In this document: piece by piece, positions 9,933 through 21,371 of the stretch
Layout: every line of letters begins with the position of its first letter
Numbering within the stretch: the first letter of the stretch is position 1
Assembly: GCA_023897205.1 (NCBI GenBank)
Contig: JAHWDD010000004.1
Coordinates: 5,456,001 to 5,520,000 of the forward strand
Length of the DNA: 64,000 nucleotides
DNA from: Exophiala sp. HKRS030
Taxonomy: Eukaryota > Ascomycota > Eurotiomycetes > Chaetothyriales > Herpotrichiellaceae
Reading direction: 5' to 3'
The notes under the pieces: generated by a model
Told to the model about the DNA's origin: nothing
What the model saw: only the letters and a program-made list of their open reading frames with translations
Databases searched by the model: none
Position numbers and translations under genes: made by a program

Positions 9933-12259
9933 ATGGATTTCATCCTTTTACCGGATAATGTGTCTGCCCACGACGTCATTCCTGACCTGGGAGGTCCCGA
10001 ATATGATAATAAAGGCTTCCAGGGCTATCCGGGTCGACAAGGCTGGAACGTCCAAGCCTTGAGACGTGGTGACATATCCTCTGCTTGCGATAAGTGGGGT
10101 GTTTGGGCTACGGGTGCACTTGGAGAGGTTGCTTCGGATGATGAATACACGTATGAGCAGGTTGCGAGAGTGATTGGAGCCTTTGCCCAGAGGTGGATTC
10201 TATTCGGCATATTGCAAGAGGCATTGCGACGGCCCCTTCGGCACGACGAGATCGTCAAAACAAGCATAGGCGCGGGAAGTGATGGTCAAATCGGCCACGG
10301 TAACTATGACACTTTGCGATCTCTGTTCACTGAATTTGTTGGTAAGAAAAAACAGATCGAGGCAAATGTGGCATGGAGGGACCACCTTTTGCAGTGTCTA
10401 AGAGAGGCAGCGGGACTCCTTGCAGATCTGGGCTTCCGGGGTGCTAAGCTGGGCTTGTATCTCATCCCGGTACCGATTCATTTTGCACTTTCAACCTTTG
10501 TGGACTCCCTCGACTTCAACCTCGACCGCGATGGTGGAATGACTGCCCCGGAAGACTTTTCCCAGGCAGATCTATGGCGTTCGAGCAGAATCTGAGGCAA
10601 AATCATGGCTGGTGTCCTAACATGATCAGACGAACATTGATGACAGTTGGACATGAAGGTTTGTACTATGCTAGCCTGATGCCCAAAGTCGAGACCGGAA
10701 AGGACCACAAGACATGTACGGAAGATGTGTGCTTGGCCTCGAATATTAACAACAACAACTACGAGATCATGCATGTCGCCAAAGCTTGCACGTGTGAAGT
10801 CGAACACTGCGATCACAAACAGCTTGTATGCCCTTGCCACTTTCTTGACGTTCAAGAGCGCGAGCTAGCTGTAGCGCATGAAGGAGACGGATTTCCTCTC
10901 GTGAGGCTCAAAAACAATGAACTCGAAGTTGTGCGTTATCAGCCTGGGATGCCTTATATTGCAATCAGCCACGTCTGGTCTGATGGCAAAGGAAATCCTT
11001 TGCGCAATGCATTGCCGCTCTGTCAACTTGCCGTCATCGACAGGTACATTACGGAATTGAATGGAATCGAAAATTCTCTTTTCTGGATGGACACTCTCTG
11101 CGTACCTCTCAAGGAGCCAGTACGTAACACAGCCATTATGCGGATGGCGGCAATTTACAGCTCAGCCACTCAAGTACTTGTGCTGTCGGCTGAGCTCCTA
11201 GAAAACCGCCTCCCTTCCACTCCCGACGAAGCATTCCTTCGTATCTTTTGCAGCCAGTGGTCTGCTCGACTTTGGACTATGCAAGAAGCTACTCTAGCCA
11301 CCAAGCTTGTGTTCCAATTTGCAGACCGGGCAATAAGTTATGATAATCTATACATGCTTATGACGATGGAAGCATTCACAAACTTGGACGGGCGGTCTCG
11401 GCAGTTTGGAATGAGAGCGAATTTAGCGATTGAGGACATTCGGTCAATCACATTAGCGACCGGACGAGAAGAGCAAACCTTTCCCATTGAACGATTCTGG
11501 AGTAGTCTACGCTTCCGATCGACATCACGACCATCCGACGTTGCCATATGTGGCTCAATACTACTGAAATACGGCCTAGAGACAGTGTTGTCGGTACCGG
11601 ACGATCGGAAGATGCAAGTATTCTGGCTTTCTCAGCACACCGTGCCAGCCAGTGTTCTCTGGTCAAACGGTCCGCGATTCAATACAGAAGGCTTACGTTG
11701 GGCTCCTTCCAACCTTTTGAATCCCAAGACTGCCACTTGGACGGACGGCGATGTCCCGCCTGCAATACCGGCCCAGGACGGCCTCCAGGTGAGCGGGGTG
11801 GAGGCAGTCCTCCTAGAAAACGTTCCTCTGCCGGAAAGGGAGAACTTCAGGCTCCGGTATTCTCTGCGTAGCAAGATGCAGCGTTACGTCTTTTTCAAGA
11901 CCTGTGATGTTGGAAATGATACATGGACAGAAATGCGCGATTTCTGGACTGGTCAATGTGTCATCTTGTTCGGACCGGTTCGACAGAATCAATGGCACGG
12001 ATTTGCTGCATTGATAATGCCTACTAGTTTGGGATTCGCCGACAGCTTGAGTGACGAAACTCACAGTCGCTCGATCTCCGCCCGCTACCTTGCACAAATA
12101 ACGGTTCTTGTCCAAGGAGGAATGTCTGACAGCGACACGATTACAGTGAATGATGGCAATGACGCTATTCGGTCAGCGATTCCGCTCAATAGTGGTACAA
12201 TTTTGGATATTGGAGAGGGTAGAGAGATAAATTCCTCGCAGCGATGGCTCATCTCCTAG
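9933..12259 (+). CDS. HET-domain protein 3, one frame break
   Basis: The gene starts at ATG 9933 with MDFILLPDNVSAHDVIPDLG, closely matching the start of HET-2. The first frame ends at 10595 just after FSQADL. The second frame, from 10574, continues directly with MAFEQNLRQNHGWCPNMI, which corresponds to the HET-2 segment around RKWCPHTIY. One missing base near 10572 therefore separates the two halves; restored length is about 775 aa. The HET core is intact: YIAISHVWSDGKGNP, FWMDTLCVPLKEPVRNTAIM, RMAAIYSSATQVLVL, RLWTMQEATLA. The Cys-rich stretch before the core (CTCEVEHCDHKQLVCPC) is more complete than in the siblings and could bind zinc. Tandem orientation with HET-2 suggests local duplication. 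Real translation as two proteins is unlikely. Confidence 0.87.
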
Positions 12260-12863
12260 TCTTGACAGTAGAATGTTATAGACAATGTACGACTAGGAAA
12301 AGGAGAGGCTGTTAATGAGGCCGAAGTGTTGGTCTTTGATTCTACCACCGTCACGTGTGCCAAGGCGAAGGGGCAGAGTTCGGCCCGAGGATAATCCGGA
12401 GGTGGTTTAGACCACACCGCAGTCGGAATCACACTTACTCACTTTGTGCCAGCATGACATTGGCCTTGGGCGACCTGCGATCCCATTCTTTGGTCGTGAT
12501 GGCGGGCTATTCTCTATTTACACGCAAGGCTGTTATGCCCCCTCAACAACGAACCGAAGATGTCGTACCTTGGAACATATCTCCGTGATTCTTCCTAGAG
12601 CATGGAAAACGGGAACAAGGTTGCACATGCATGCGAACGAGCAGGGTGCAGATACATGCGAAGGCTGATGTAGCCAAACAGCAACAGTATTTGAGTACAG
12701 ATGGACTGGCAATCACAAGGTGGAGCGCACTGTGAGAGAGTAGAAGCTAACAACATCACCGAAGACAAGGGAATAGGGACACTTTGAGGGTCTTTCTTCA
12801 GCCAGTTGAGTTCCATTGAACTTGCCAACAGTTCTAGCTTCGCCGAACTTCAGTCCCGAACAT
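12260..12863. other. Intergenic, nothing supported
   Basis: Small frames on both strands without motifs. The 3' end of the DGAIG gene may extend slightly into the right edge if a further intron (GTAAGT near 12871) is used. Confidence 0.4.
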
Positions 12864-13498
12864 CTACTTACTTTCCTTTCCCAGGTTGTTTTGTACTGTT
12901 CCTCCCACGGCTCCATCGGGGTTAAAATTCTTACCAATAGCTCCATCCGATGCGAAGGGTCCTCCTACTTTCTGCAAGAGTCGGGTCAGATCAGACTGGT
13001 AACAGCGGAAAAATAGGATGTTTACTCACCTCGCCAATGCTACCGATAGCGCCTTGGGCTGTTTACATCATTAGCAGGTAAATGGAAGGGATACATGGCC
13101 ACGTACCGGTAAATGCACTTCCAATGGCACCGTCTTTGTCGAAGACTGGAGGCTTGTTCCCTTGGGCTTGATCGGCAGCTGGAGGGTATCAGTCAGTGAT
13201 GTGGTCCTTATCAGCAACTTGACGGTCTTACCGGCTTGGGCTGTGCCCCAACTGCACCATCTGGCTTGAATTCCTTGCCAACTGCTCCTTTGCTGGAGAA
13301 TGGACCACCTACAAAATCACCTCATCAGACATTTTCTCAGAGTGGAAGTGACATGCAGTTGTAGTGTCTACACGTTCTTCAGACCACAGAGGATATCATA
13401 CCGAGCTTTTCTCCTTGCTTGCCGATAGCTCCGTCAGAATCGAAGGCGGCACCGACCTTGCCTTTGTCGGCATCGAGATTGGAGGGTTTATCAGACAT
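12864..13498 (-). CDS. Small DGAIG-repeat protein, five exons, one frame break
   Basis: Read on the minus strand from ATG 13498, exons separated by four GT-AG introns encode a low-complexity, Gly-rich protein of roughly 125 aa. It is built from repeats of the form F-x2-DGAIG-K/S-x-F: DSDGAIG, SSKGAVG, KPDGAVG, DKDGAIG, AQGAIG, ASDGAIG and NPDGAVG. The last exon stops at 12864 (or splices on at a GTAAGT a few bases earlier). A frame break of one missing base lies at the CCCC run 13246-13249; restoring it gives GAVGGTAQA, matching the later repeat GAVGGTVQN. Similar small hypothetical proteins occur across Pezizomycotina; I know of no assigned function. No signal peptide or membrane helix is present. 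The many tiny exons following repeat units suggest growth by exon duplication. Confidence 0.65.
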
Positions 13499-15078
13499 TC
13501 CTGCATCCTATTAGCCACGTCCCTATATCCAAGGTAAAGTTGCTCGCGGACTTACTCAGTACAGAAGTTGATAGTAGTCTTGAGCGTTGTGATGAGATTA
13601 GTGACTGAACTGGTTGCTTGATACTTGATAGTCGATTCATTTCGTTGGCAGAGGTTTGAATTAATGACTTACTGCTAGAGGATTTCCTAGGGTCTTTATA
13701 ACTGGAGCATCAGCAGCTGTCGTTACGACACCCGAGAGGCTGAAATTGACGACATCATATTGCTAGTATCAAAAACGTCCTGACGTCAATGAAAGCTTTG
13801 ATGCAGCACCGTACCTGGATTTCCAAATTCTGTCACAGCAGGTCCAATTTGGACAATATTGAGAATGAATCGAGTCTGGGAACTCCGCGCCTACAGTTTG
13901 AGATCACAGGCGTATGGCAGTGCTCATGAATTCTTCGCTTTGTCAATAGAGGGCGTGGTTGTATGCGTTCCTCTCTCTCCATATGTACATGATGTCCAAA
14001 TACCACGTCATACCCGCTAGGTGCGGGAAAAATGAACCTGGGGTCGTTACTCGTCGGATAAGTTCTTCCGCAGGTGCATGGCATCCAATGTGAACGACCG
14101 ATTGCTCGCTCTGACAGACTCCCCGCTGTTATGAAATCTATCAACCTGAAATGTAGCAGAGACGACGCCCGAGAAGGATAGGCATGTCACTCTTTGTGCT
14201 TGCCCTTGAAATTTTACTCTCTGTCGATTTTGGTGGACCCCTTGCTTCTCTGATTGACGATTCAGAGACCGCCAGGGCCAACGGAGTATGGTCTAGTAAT
14301 ATATTACTCCTCAACTTATCGCTTGCCACTTTAACTGGCTATTCACAAACCTGGGCTCGCCTACCCTTGCAAAACGACAGGGAGTAAAATTTCAAGGGTA
14401 GACCATTGTACAGAGGCTCATCTGCACACGTGACCGTGGCATGTGACCACACTCATAATGCTGACCATGGATGGGGACGGCGAAATGTCCAGTGTTGTCA
14501 ACATGGAATTATTGTTCAGCAACAAGACGGAATCGTTGTTCAGCTCAAGACTGACAAGCCGGGACCTCAACCTGCGGGAATTTGGTAAGTTTAGCAGAAA
14601 TGAGGATCGGTGCCATCGGTGGCTGACCGAGACTCCCTGTCAATCAGTTTCATGCGCCAACGTCATTGTATTACACTGCGAGTTTCTTTTCCGTCGCAAT
14701 TGCGGCAGCGAGGTTGTGTAGACTGTTGGCAAAGTCAGCAGTCGCGACGGGCGTCTGCATCAGCCTCCTGCAATTCTTCATGCAAAATGGTTTCCCTTGC
14801 GTCTCCTGTGGTACAGAGTCTCAATTCACAGCATTGAAGCTGCGCTCCGGGTCAAACCTTTCCCTCCTCCATCGTTGGCTTTTTGGATGTCAATACAAAG
14901 TCTTGGAGCGTCTCATCATTATCTCAAGCAATCGACAGTCCTTGAAATTACTCTGATGGCAATCTTGCCTTTCTCACCTTCTTGGTTCAGTCTTTGGCTA
15001 TCTTTTTGAAGATCCATCTCGTCCTGAAACATTGAAATTCCTCTTGTTTGCGGTACCATCTTCTTGGACCTACCTTCA
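13499..15078. other. Intergenic, nothing supported
   Basis: About 1.6 kb holding the DGAIG promoter on the left and the MIF-gene promoter on the right. Short frames (for example 14184-14387 and 14443-14721) show no motif. Confidence 0.4.
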
Positions 15079-16112
15079 ATGGATTCCACACCTTCCTCGA
15101 CAAGTCACATCAACGCCACGCCTGTCGAGAATGCCTTTCCAACTCCACCCAACGGCGAGATCAGTAGATACGCCACCTATCGTCTCAAGGAAGAATTTCG
15201 CCAGCACCTAAACGGCTGCTGAATGTACAGCGTGCTCAGTCTACGCCACCAGAGATCACACGCGCTTATCAGCTGGGAACTTTGACCAGAACTACAGATG
15301 GCCAATTGTCGGATGTTACAAGTCTCGAGAATTCGTGGCAACGGTTGCATATTTCAAAAAAGAGAAGTCAGTACTACAGTGATGCATTCGCTTATCGAGA
15401 GCCGAACAATACTGCCAGAGAGCGTGTGACCAAAGATTTCGTGATTGTGGCAGAAGTCAGAATGAATTGTTGTGTGAGTCAATGTGCAAAGACTGCGACC
15501 CATATTCTGACTCCATCCTAGCTTGACTCTGAAAAGGACTTCATGATCGATCTTTCCTTCAGATTGTCCGAAATCTATCAACGGCCAGCATCATGTATCA
15601 TGGTTATCGTGAACACGGAGGTCGCCATGTTGCTCGGCGGTATCTTGGAGCCTGCATACAACGTTACAATTACCGCACTACCATCCGAGATTGCAGCGAC
15701 AAAGAACAAGCGAAGTGCGCATCTGATACAAGAATTTATGCTAGATAATCTTGACATTGGTCCGAGAAGAGGTGTCGTAAAATTCGAGGCGGTGGGAGAG
15801 GAGAACTTGGCAACAAACGGGGTGACAGCTCTACAGGAGATCGAAGAACTTGAACGTCAGTCCGTGGATGAGGACGGCGTGTTGCGTGCAATCAGTCGCC
15901 AGAGTCGCCGTACCAAGAAATCAAGCAGTGGTGCGCCGATTTTTAGCGAAAGAGTTCGTGCTGGGCTACCTTCTCTACGCGCTGGAACACCATCATATCA
16001 GCAATATACCACTATTACCACTGATAGCAATACAAAGTCAACAGACGCAAGCGGACCTTTGAAGAAACGAATGAAAACTCGGAAAAGTATCTTATCGTTC
16101 TTCAAACGGTAA
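15079..16112 (+). CDS. Fungal MIF/tautomerase-superfamily protein with disordered flanks
   Basis: A 48-nt in-frame intron (15474-15521) joins two exons. The core around the junction reads YYSDAFAYREPNNTARERV, FVIVAEVRMN, then LSEIYQRPASCIMVIVNTEV, MLLGGILEPAYNVTITALPS, TNKRSAHLIQEFM and FEAVGEENLATNGVTALQEI. This is the fungal version of the macrophage-migration-inhibitory-factor fold, a beta-alpha-beta tautomerase relative. A Ser/Arg/Lys-rich tail ends in KKRMKTRKSILSFFKR. The N-terminal 60 residues are Pro/Thr/Ser-rich. ATG 15079 is in a different frame from the core, and one net missing base between about 15165 and 15225 reconnects them (328 aa). Catalytic Pro2 of classical MIF cannot be present, because the fold is internal. 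The function of the fungal members is not known to me; tautomerase activity is not assured. Confidence 0.75.
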
Positions 16113-16335
16113 TCCAGAAGGTTACAATGCGATACTGGCTTATTATCTTGAGTTCTGACACGATGAAGGGCTTTGATATGTTACAACAGTGGTAGGCTGA
16201 GCATCTCAGAGGAAGCAATAGGCACATCTCAGATGGAATCACAGGTATAAAGTATTGTACGGGTCAAAATGGGCAGAGATAGGATCACTTTCGACTCGAC
16301 TACTTGAGAGTGAAGAGAGGTAAATTCGATTTGCT

Positions 16336-16536
16336 TCACTCGAGACGTTCATCTTCATCTTCACACCAACCATTCACAATTAGTGTCACGATTCCATCAT
16401 TCAATCCGTATGTCTGTCCTTTCACACGCCAGCCCACATCCGCATCATCGCACTTTCCCCTGATTTCGTAATCAATGGCTTCACCGGATGATCCATGGCC
16501 TTGAACTAGATGCATGGGCCCAGAAATAGGTCCCAT
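16336..16536 (-). CDS. Possible small protein (66 aa), unknown
   Basis: An ATG-started frame on the minus strand with coding-like composition (for example DYEIRGKCDDADVGW and IVTLIVNGWCEDEDE), two cysteines about 30 residues apart and an acidic end. It is divergent from the J-like/macro gene 66 bp away. There is no signal peptide and no known family. It could be chance, since nothing else supports it. Confidence 0.3.
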   Translation of the reverse strand: MGPISGPMHLVQGHGSSGEAIDYEIRGKCDDADVGWRVKGQTYGLNDGIVTLIVNGWCEDEDERLE

Positions 16537-16601
16537 ACATCATAAATTACAGAACATCTGACTGCGACGATCATTGTTACGATATCCTACTTCTCTACAT
16601 C

Positions 16602-17836
16602 ATGAACCCTGCGCCGGTCCATCTAGCACCTTACTACAAAATCCTTGGCGTTTCGACTGGAGCAACACTGGAAGAGGTGGATCAAAGATACTTCGAGCTT
16701 GTTTGCATCTGGGGAGTTCCTAGCCATTCGGGAGATCCTGAATTTGCCAATATTCAGATGAGAACGATTGATCACGCCTATACCGAAGTCCTGCGACATC
16801 TGATGTTGGCGCGGAGACGAAAACGCAGTCACCTTGCCAGGCTCACATACAAACAAGTCATGACAGGACAAGATCGAATGACTGTGCCGGTCAGTAAGGA
16901 AACGGAACGAGCAGATCTCTGGATTTACCGAGACACTCCACCGAGGTAAGGAGGGTAGAAAGTTTTTGAAGTGTACTGATGAGCCTCATAGGCCCGCTCC
17001 ACCGGATCCCAATGCCGTTGTGACGGCTCCTGGATTCTCCATTCGATATGTAAAAGGCAATGTGTTGGAGGGCATTCCAGAGCGAGCAGTCATTGTTCGT
17101 AAGTATCTACAAGCTTGTTTTGGTTGGCGTCGCTGACTCTGGCGTAACGCAGACGCAGTCAGTTGCCAGGGAGTCTGGGGTACTGGAATGGCATTGCAAT
17201 TGCGAAATCAGGTATGAGGGATAATTCAAGGACTGAGGTTTGAACTAAGTGACCTCACAGTTCCCTTCCGCTTACAAGATTTATCGGGATCATTGCAAGA
17301 AGGCAACAAAACCTGCGGATCTTGTGGGCTCCTGTTTGCTCATTTCACCCCAGTGGGACGACTACATGACCAAAAGCCACGACACACCCATAGCAACACG
17401 GAAGGAAGCAAAGAATGAAGCGAAAGATGACGAGAATATTACAGCGTACCCTCTCGGTTATTGGATCGCGTGTCTCTTCACAAGCGTCGGATACGGGAAG
17501 AAGAATATGCAACGGAACAACCCAGGCCGCGATACGACTGCGAAGATACTCTACAACACTCAATGTGCTCTCGAATCTCTGCGGACTCAACTTGAAGAAT
17601 TCACGCCCTCAAATTTCAACAAAGACACATGGTGGCAGACAGATGAAGAGAAGCCTGGTGAAATTAGATCTTGCAAGTTCAACAGCGGTGCTTTTGGCGT
17701 TTCGTGGGATGCTACTGAGGAATTGATCGAAGACGAATTCGCAGGTTTTGAGCGACCGTGGTTCGTCTTTGACAATCATATCCAGAAGGGGATTAGTCTG
17801 GCGTCTTACGACAGGTACAGAGACAAGTCGTTCTAG
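16602..17836 (+). CDS. J-like domain fused to a macro domain (Poa1-type ADP-ribose phosphatase fold)
   Basis: Four exons (16602-16945, 16992-17098, 17153-17211, 17261-17836) splice cleanly into 361 aa. Residues ~8-65 resemble a J domain: PYYKILGVSTGATLEEVDQR, then helix III-like QMRTIDHAYTEVL. The loop that should hold the essential His-Pro-Asp instead reads IWGVPSHSGDPE, so HPD is missing. From about residue 128 the protein is a macro domain: IRYVKGNVLEG, IVHAVSCQGVWGTGMALQLR, FPSAYKIYRDHC, and late TAKILYNTQCALESL. Relatives such as yeast Poa1 remove phosphate from ADP-ribose 1''-phosphate, a tRNA-splicing by-product, or bind ADP-ribose. Asn, usual in the loop V-x-A-x-N, is replaced by Ser (HAVSCQG), so activity is uncertain. 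The N-terminal part may be a binding module only. Confidence 0.8.
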
Positions 17837-18455
17837 TAGTTTGACATTTAAGTGCCTGAGATCAGAGATCACGACTCGGCGACTTCGACATGCATCGTGA
17901 AATGGTTGAAACCGTCATGTCATGGGACGCGTCCCATGCCCGTTATTTGAGCGCGATATCAGTTCCATAGAAGCTTTCTTACAAGGGCAAGCAAGTATTG
18001 CGAACTGAGAGAACCTCTAAAAATCCTTTGATGCATATTTCATCCTTCGTAACGAGCATTATGCTAGAGAGTGAGCGCATGCATGTGCGGGAAAGCGACG
18101 CGGAAGGTTGTCCGAACATCAGGGATGAATGGTCAGAGTGCTTTTGGGCGAGTCGGCATGCTATTGTCATAATCAACAACATACATACGTGTTAACTGAG
18201 GGCGAGGAAGTTCAGGATGAGTCGAACACGACTAAGGATCCATGGGCGTCGTGGCTGCTAAGAAGTGGGATGGCGAGGCGGGCGGCTCGGAACAGGAGAA
18301 CCTTTAATCCGGCCCAATCTCAACTGATACGATATCGATTTTGAGTCTTGGCAATATTGAATTTTCACGGCCTTGGCTTCATCAAGTATATTGTGTTGAA
18401 CATCCTGTCAATCTACCGCATTATAATATTCGACTATAGGACAACTTGATCCACC
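17837..18455. other. Intergenic, nothing supported
   Basis: Contains the PUS7 promoter. The sequence just before the next start is CCACCATGGC, a strong fungal start context. No other feature seen. Confidence 0.4.
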
Positions 18456-21009
18456 ATGGCAGACCAACCTGAATCGCCACGTCCGGCGAAACGCGTCAAA
18501 CTGGACGACGAGCACAATTCACAACCAAGCCTATCCATAAATGGAGCGGCACAGAAACCGTCTTCAACTACGGCGTCGTTGTCCATAGGATTGCCGATAA
18601 ATACGGATATAGCAAAGGAAGCTGAAGTCGGAATCACTGCGTTCGTTGATAATTCTCGACCAACATTTTACGGCCTGTTAAAAAAGCGATATACGGATTT
18701 TCTTGTCAACGAGGTCTTGCCTGATGGCACAGTGGCCCATTTACGCGAGGTAAAGGCGGTAGTGGATAAGGTTGGGAGAAACGCAACGCAAGCCGTGGAA
18801 GGTGACAGCACGAGAAATGCTGACGCTGGCGCGGCCACTGGTGGTGATGAAGCATTGCCTATGAATGGCAATGCACATGGGAATGAGGACGTCGAGCAAT
18901 TAGGACAAGGTGCCCTTACCACTACTGCGGAGACAAAGTCCCGAGAGGAGAGCCTTCTGATGAAAAGACAAAGCCGCCCGATGGCAAGGTAAGTCTCTGG
19001 TACAGACGAATCACACGGATGTACAATCATAGCTAACCAAAAACGAAACCAGATCTCAGACGAGGACCGTGCAAAGCTAGTCGAGTACTTCAGCGAAGAA
19101 ACCGTCCAAGAATTGACAGTACTTTATAATTCGATCCTCCGATTTCCACATAGAAAATCCAAAGATCACCCGACCGTACGCACACCATTCACGTCTGATC
19201 GAAATGTCCGCCCGCAGATCCATCAAGCCATCCGGCGAATCTTCTCCAGCAAGATCGACTCGTCGACTGACAACGAAGGGATTTTGATCCTGACGGCTGC
19301 ATCTTCAAAACCTAATCAGCAATCTGGCCGTGGTCCTTCTACGTCATCCAAGTCCGGTGACCGCGGATTCCAGAACAAACTCACCTGGGCAGACCGTGGA
19401 GGAGAATACCTTCATTTCAATCTGTACAAGGAGAACAAGGATACCATGGAAGTGATCGGCTATCTTTTCCGGCAGTTGAAGATGAATGCAAAAGGATTCC
19501 AATTCGCGGGCACGAAAGATCGTCGTGCGGCCACCGTGCAGCGCGTAAGTGCATACCGTGTTGATGCGGCACGAATGGCATCGTTGAACAAGACACTGAG
19601 GTTTGCCGCTGTGGGTGATTTCAAGTATGAGAAGTATGGTCTAGAGCTGGGAGAATTGACAGGAAACGAATTCGTCATCACTTTAAGAGAATGTCGGGTT
19701 GGCGACGATGACAATTACGAAGTGAACCAAGACACTCTCGAGGCGGCACAGACATATCTCTCCTCAGCGCTACGCAGTCTGCACGACCACGGCTATCTCA
19801 ACTACTACGGTCTGCAACGCTTCGGAACCTTCGCGCAGCGCACTGACATTGTCGGCTTGAAGATCCTCCAGGGCGATTTCCAAGGTGCCGTCGAGACAAT
19901 CCTGCAGTTCTCACCCGTGGCACTGGAAGTGGCAAACTCCACTCAGGACCATTCCAATGCCCATCCCACAATTCCAACTACCACCGGCGCAGTCGTAGTC
20001 GGTCAAGACGACCGCGCCCGCGCCCAAGCCATCAACCAGTGGAACACAACCGGCAAATCGTCCAAAGCACTCGAACTGATGCCACGGCGCTTCTCGGCCG
20101 AAACCTCCATCATCCGCCACCTTGGCCGGCAGAGAAGCGACTACCTCGGCGCACTACTCAGCGTGCAACGAAACCTGCGCCTGATGTACGTGCACGCATA
20201 CCAATCACTCGTGTGGAATCTAGCCGTCGGACAGCGCTGGAGCCTCTTCGGCGACCGTGTCGTCGAGGGCGATCTCGTCCTGGTCCATGAACACAAGAGC
20301 AAAGAATCCAGAGACACTTCTACCACCGACCAGAACAACCGCAACCACACTTCCTCGACCGACCCAAACAACGCCGAAACGAGAGTCACGGCCGACGCAG
20401 ACGGCGAAATCATCATCCAACCATCCGGTGCGGACCGCGCATCCGACCCGGACGAGCGCTTCGAGCGCGCACGCGCTCTTTCTGCGTCCGAAGCCGCCAG
20501 TGGCCAATACTCGATCTTCGACATCGTCCTGCCTCTGCCCGGCTTCGACGTCGAATACCCTGCCAACGCCGTGGGCACGTGGTATGCAGAGTTCATGGCG
20601 AGCGAGGCCGGCGGCGGCCTTGATCTGAACAGCATGCGCCGCAAGCAGAAGGATTTCAGCCTCAGTGGCGGCTATCGTAAGGTGCTCGCGAGGATTGGCG
20701 AGGTGTTTGATGTGCGGGCTTACACGTATGGTGAGGAAGACGGCGATAGGCAGTTTGTCAAGACGGATTTGGAGCTTCTTAAGGAGAAGGAGGCGGAGAA
20801 AGAGGAGGGTAAGGGGCAGGAGATGATAATGGGGGCGAGAGCATGGCGAGACGCAGAACTCTAATGTAGTCGTAGATAGTGGACCCCAGAAGTTGGCTGC
20901 CGTGTTGAAGTTTCAGCTTGGATCGAGTCAGTATGCGACCATGGCATTGAGAGAGTTGTCAAAGGGAGGGATTCAGGCCCACAAGACCGAGTTTATGGGT
21001 GGGAGATGA
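18456..21009 (+). CDS. PUS7: Pseudouridine synthase PUS7 (TruD family), three frame breaks
   Basis: Start ATG 18456 lies in a CCACCATGGC context. Exon 1 carries FYGLLKKRYTDFLVNEVL, the TruD-family entry motif. The intron is 18989-19052. Exon 2 holds the catalytic motif FQFAGTKDRRAATVQRVSAY (catalytic Asp in GTKDRR), ELGELTGNEFVITLRE and LNYYGLQRFGTF. The enzyme converts uridine to pseudouridine in tRNA (position 13 and others), snRNA and mRNA, in nucleus and cytoplasm. Three single missing bases are needed: one near 18930 (so exon 1 reads DEKTKPPDGK into the intron), and two near 20820 and 20845. The last two are required to reach the conserved family C-terminus LKFQLGSSQYATMALREL and the stop at 21009. 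Restored length is about 830 aa, longer than yeast Pus7 because of low-complexity inserts. A conserved single-copy housekeeping gene is unlikely to be a pseudogene, so these breaks argue for assembly errors. Confidence 0.92.
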
Positions 21010-21371
21010 GGACTCCTTGATCAGGTGCTACATGTGAGACACAGAGGGTATGTAAATCGTCCAGCGATTTTCTTGGTTGACTATCTGATAGTGACGATCG
21101 CTAAGCTTGCTCTACAGGATATGATACCGAAAGAATAATCCTGGTTGCCGCATGCAAGGCAAATTCATAAGTATCTTGCTTGGATGAGCGAAGCCATCAG
21201 ATACACAAAGCATATTCTTCTCTTGATCAACCATAGCCATTAACATTGGGACTGGACCGGCCAGACCAGTGAATACATTGCCTTCAATTTACAAGGACCG
21301 AAGTCTTGACTGATGTCTCTGTTCCAATTTTGCGAGACGAAATATGCAACTGAGCTGGGTTATGCTTGGAC
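21010..21371. other. Intergenic between convergent PUS7 and A1
   Basis: Convergent 3' ends. No gene or structured element recognised. Confidence 0.4.

Noticed and set aside
10560..10600. Programmed -1 frameshift or two-gene reading at the HET-3 overlap
   Set aside because: No slippery heptamer or structure seen; the same sort of break occurs in many unrelated genes of this window, so a lost base is simpler.
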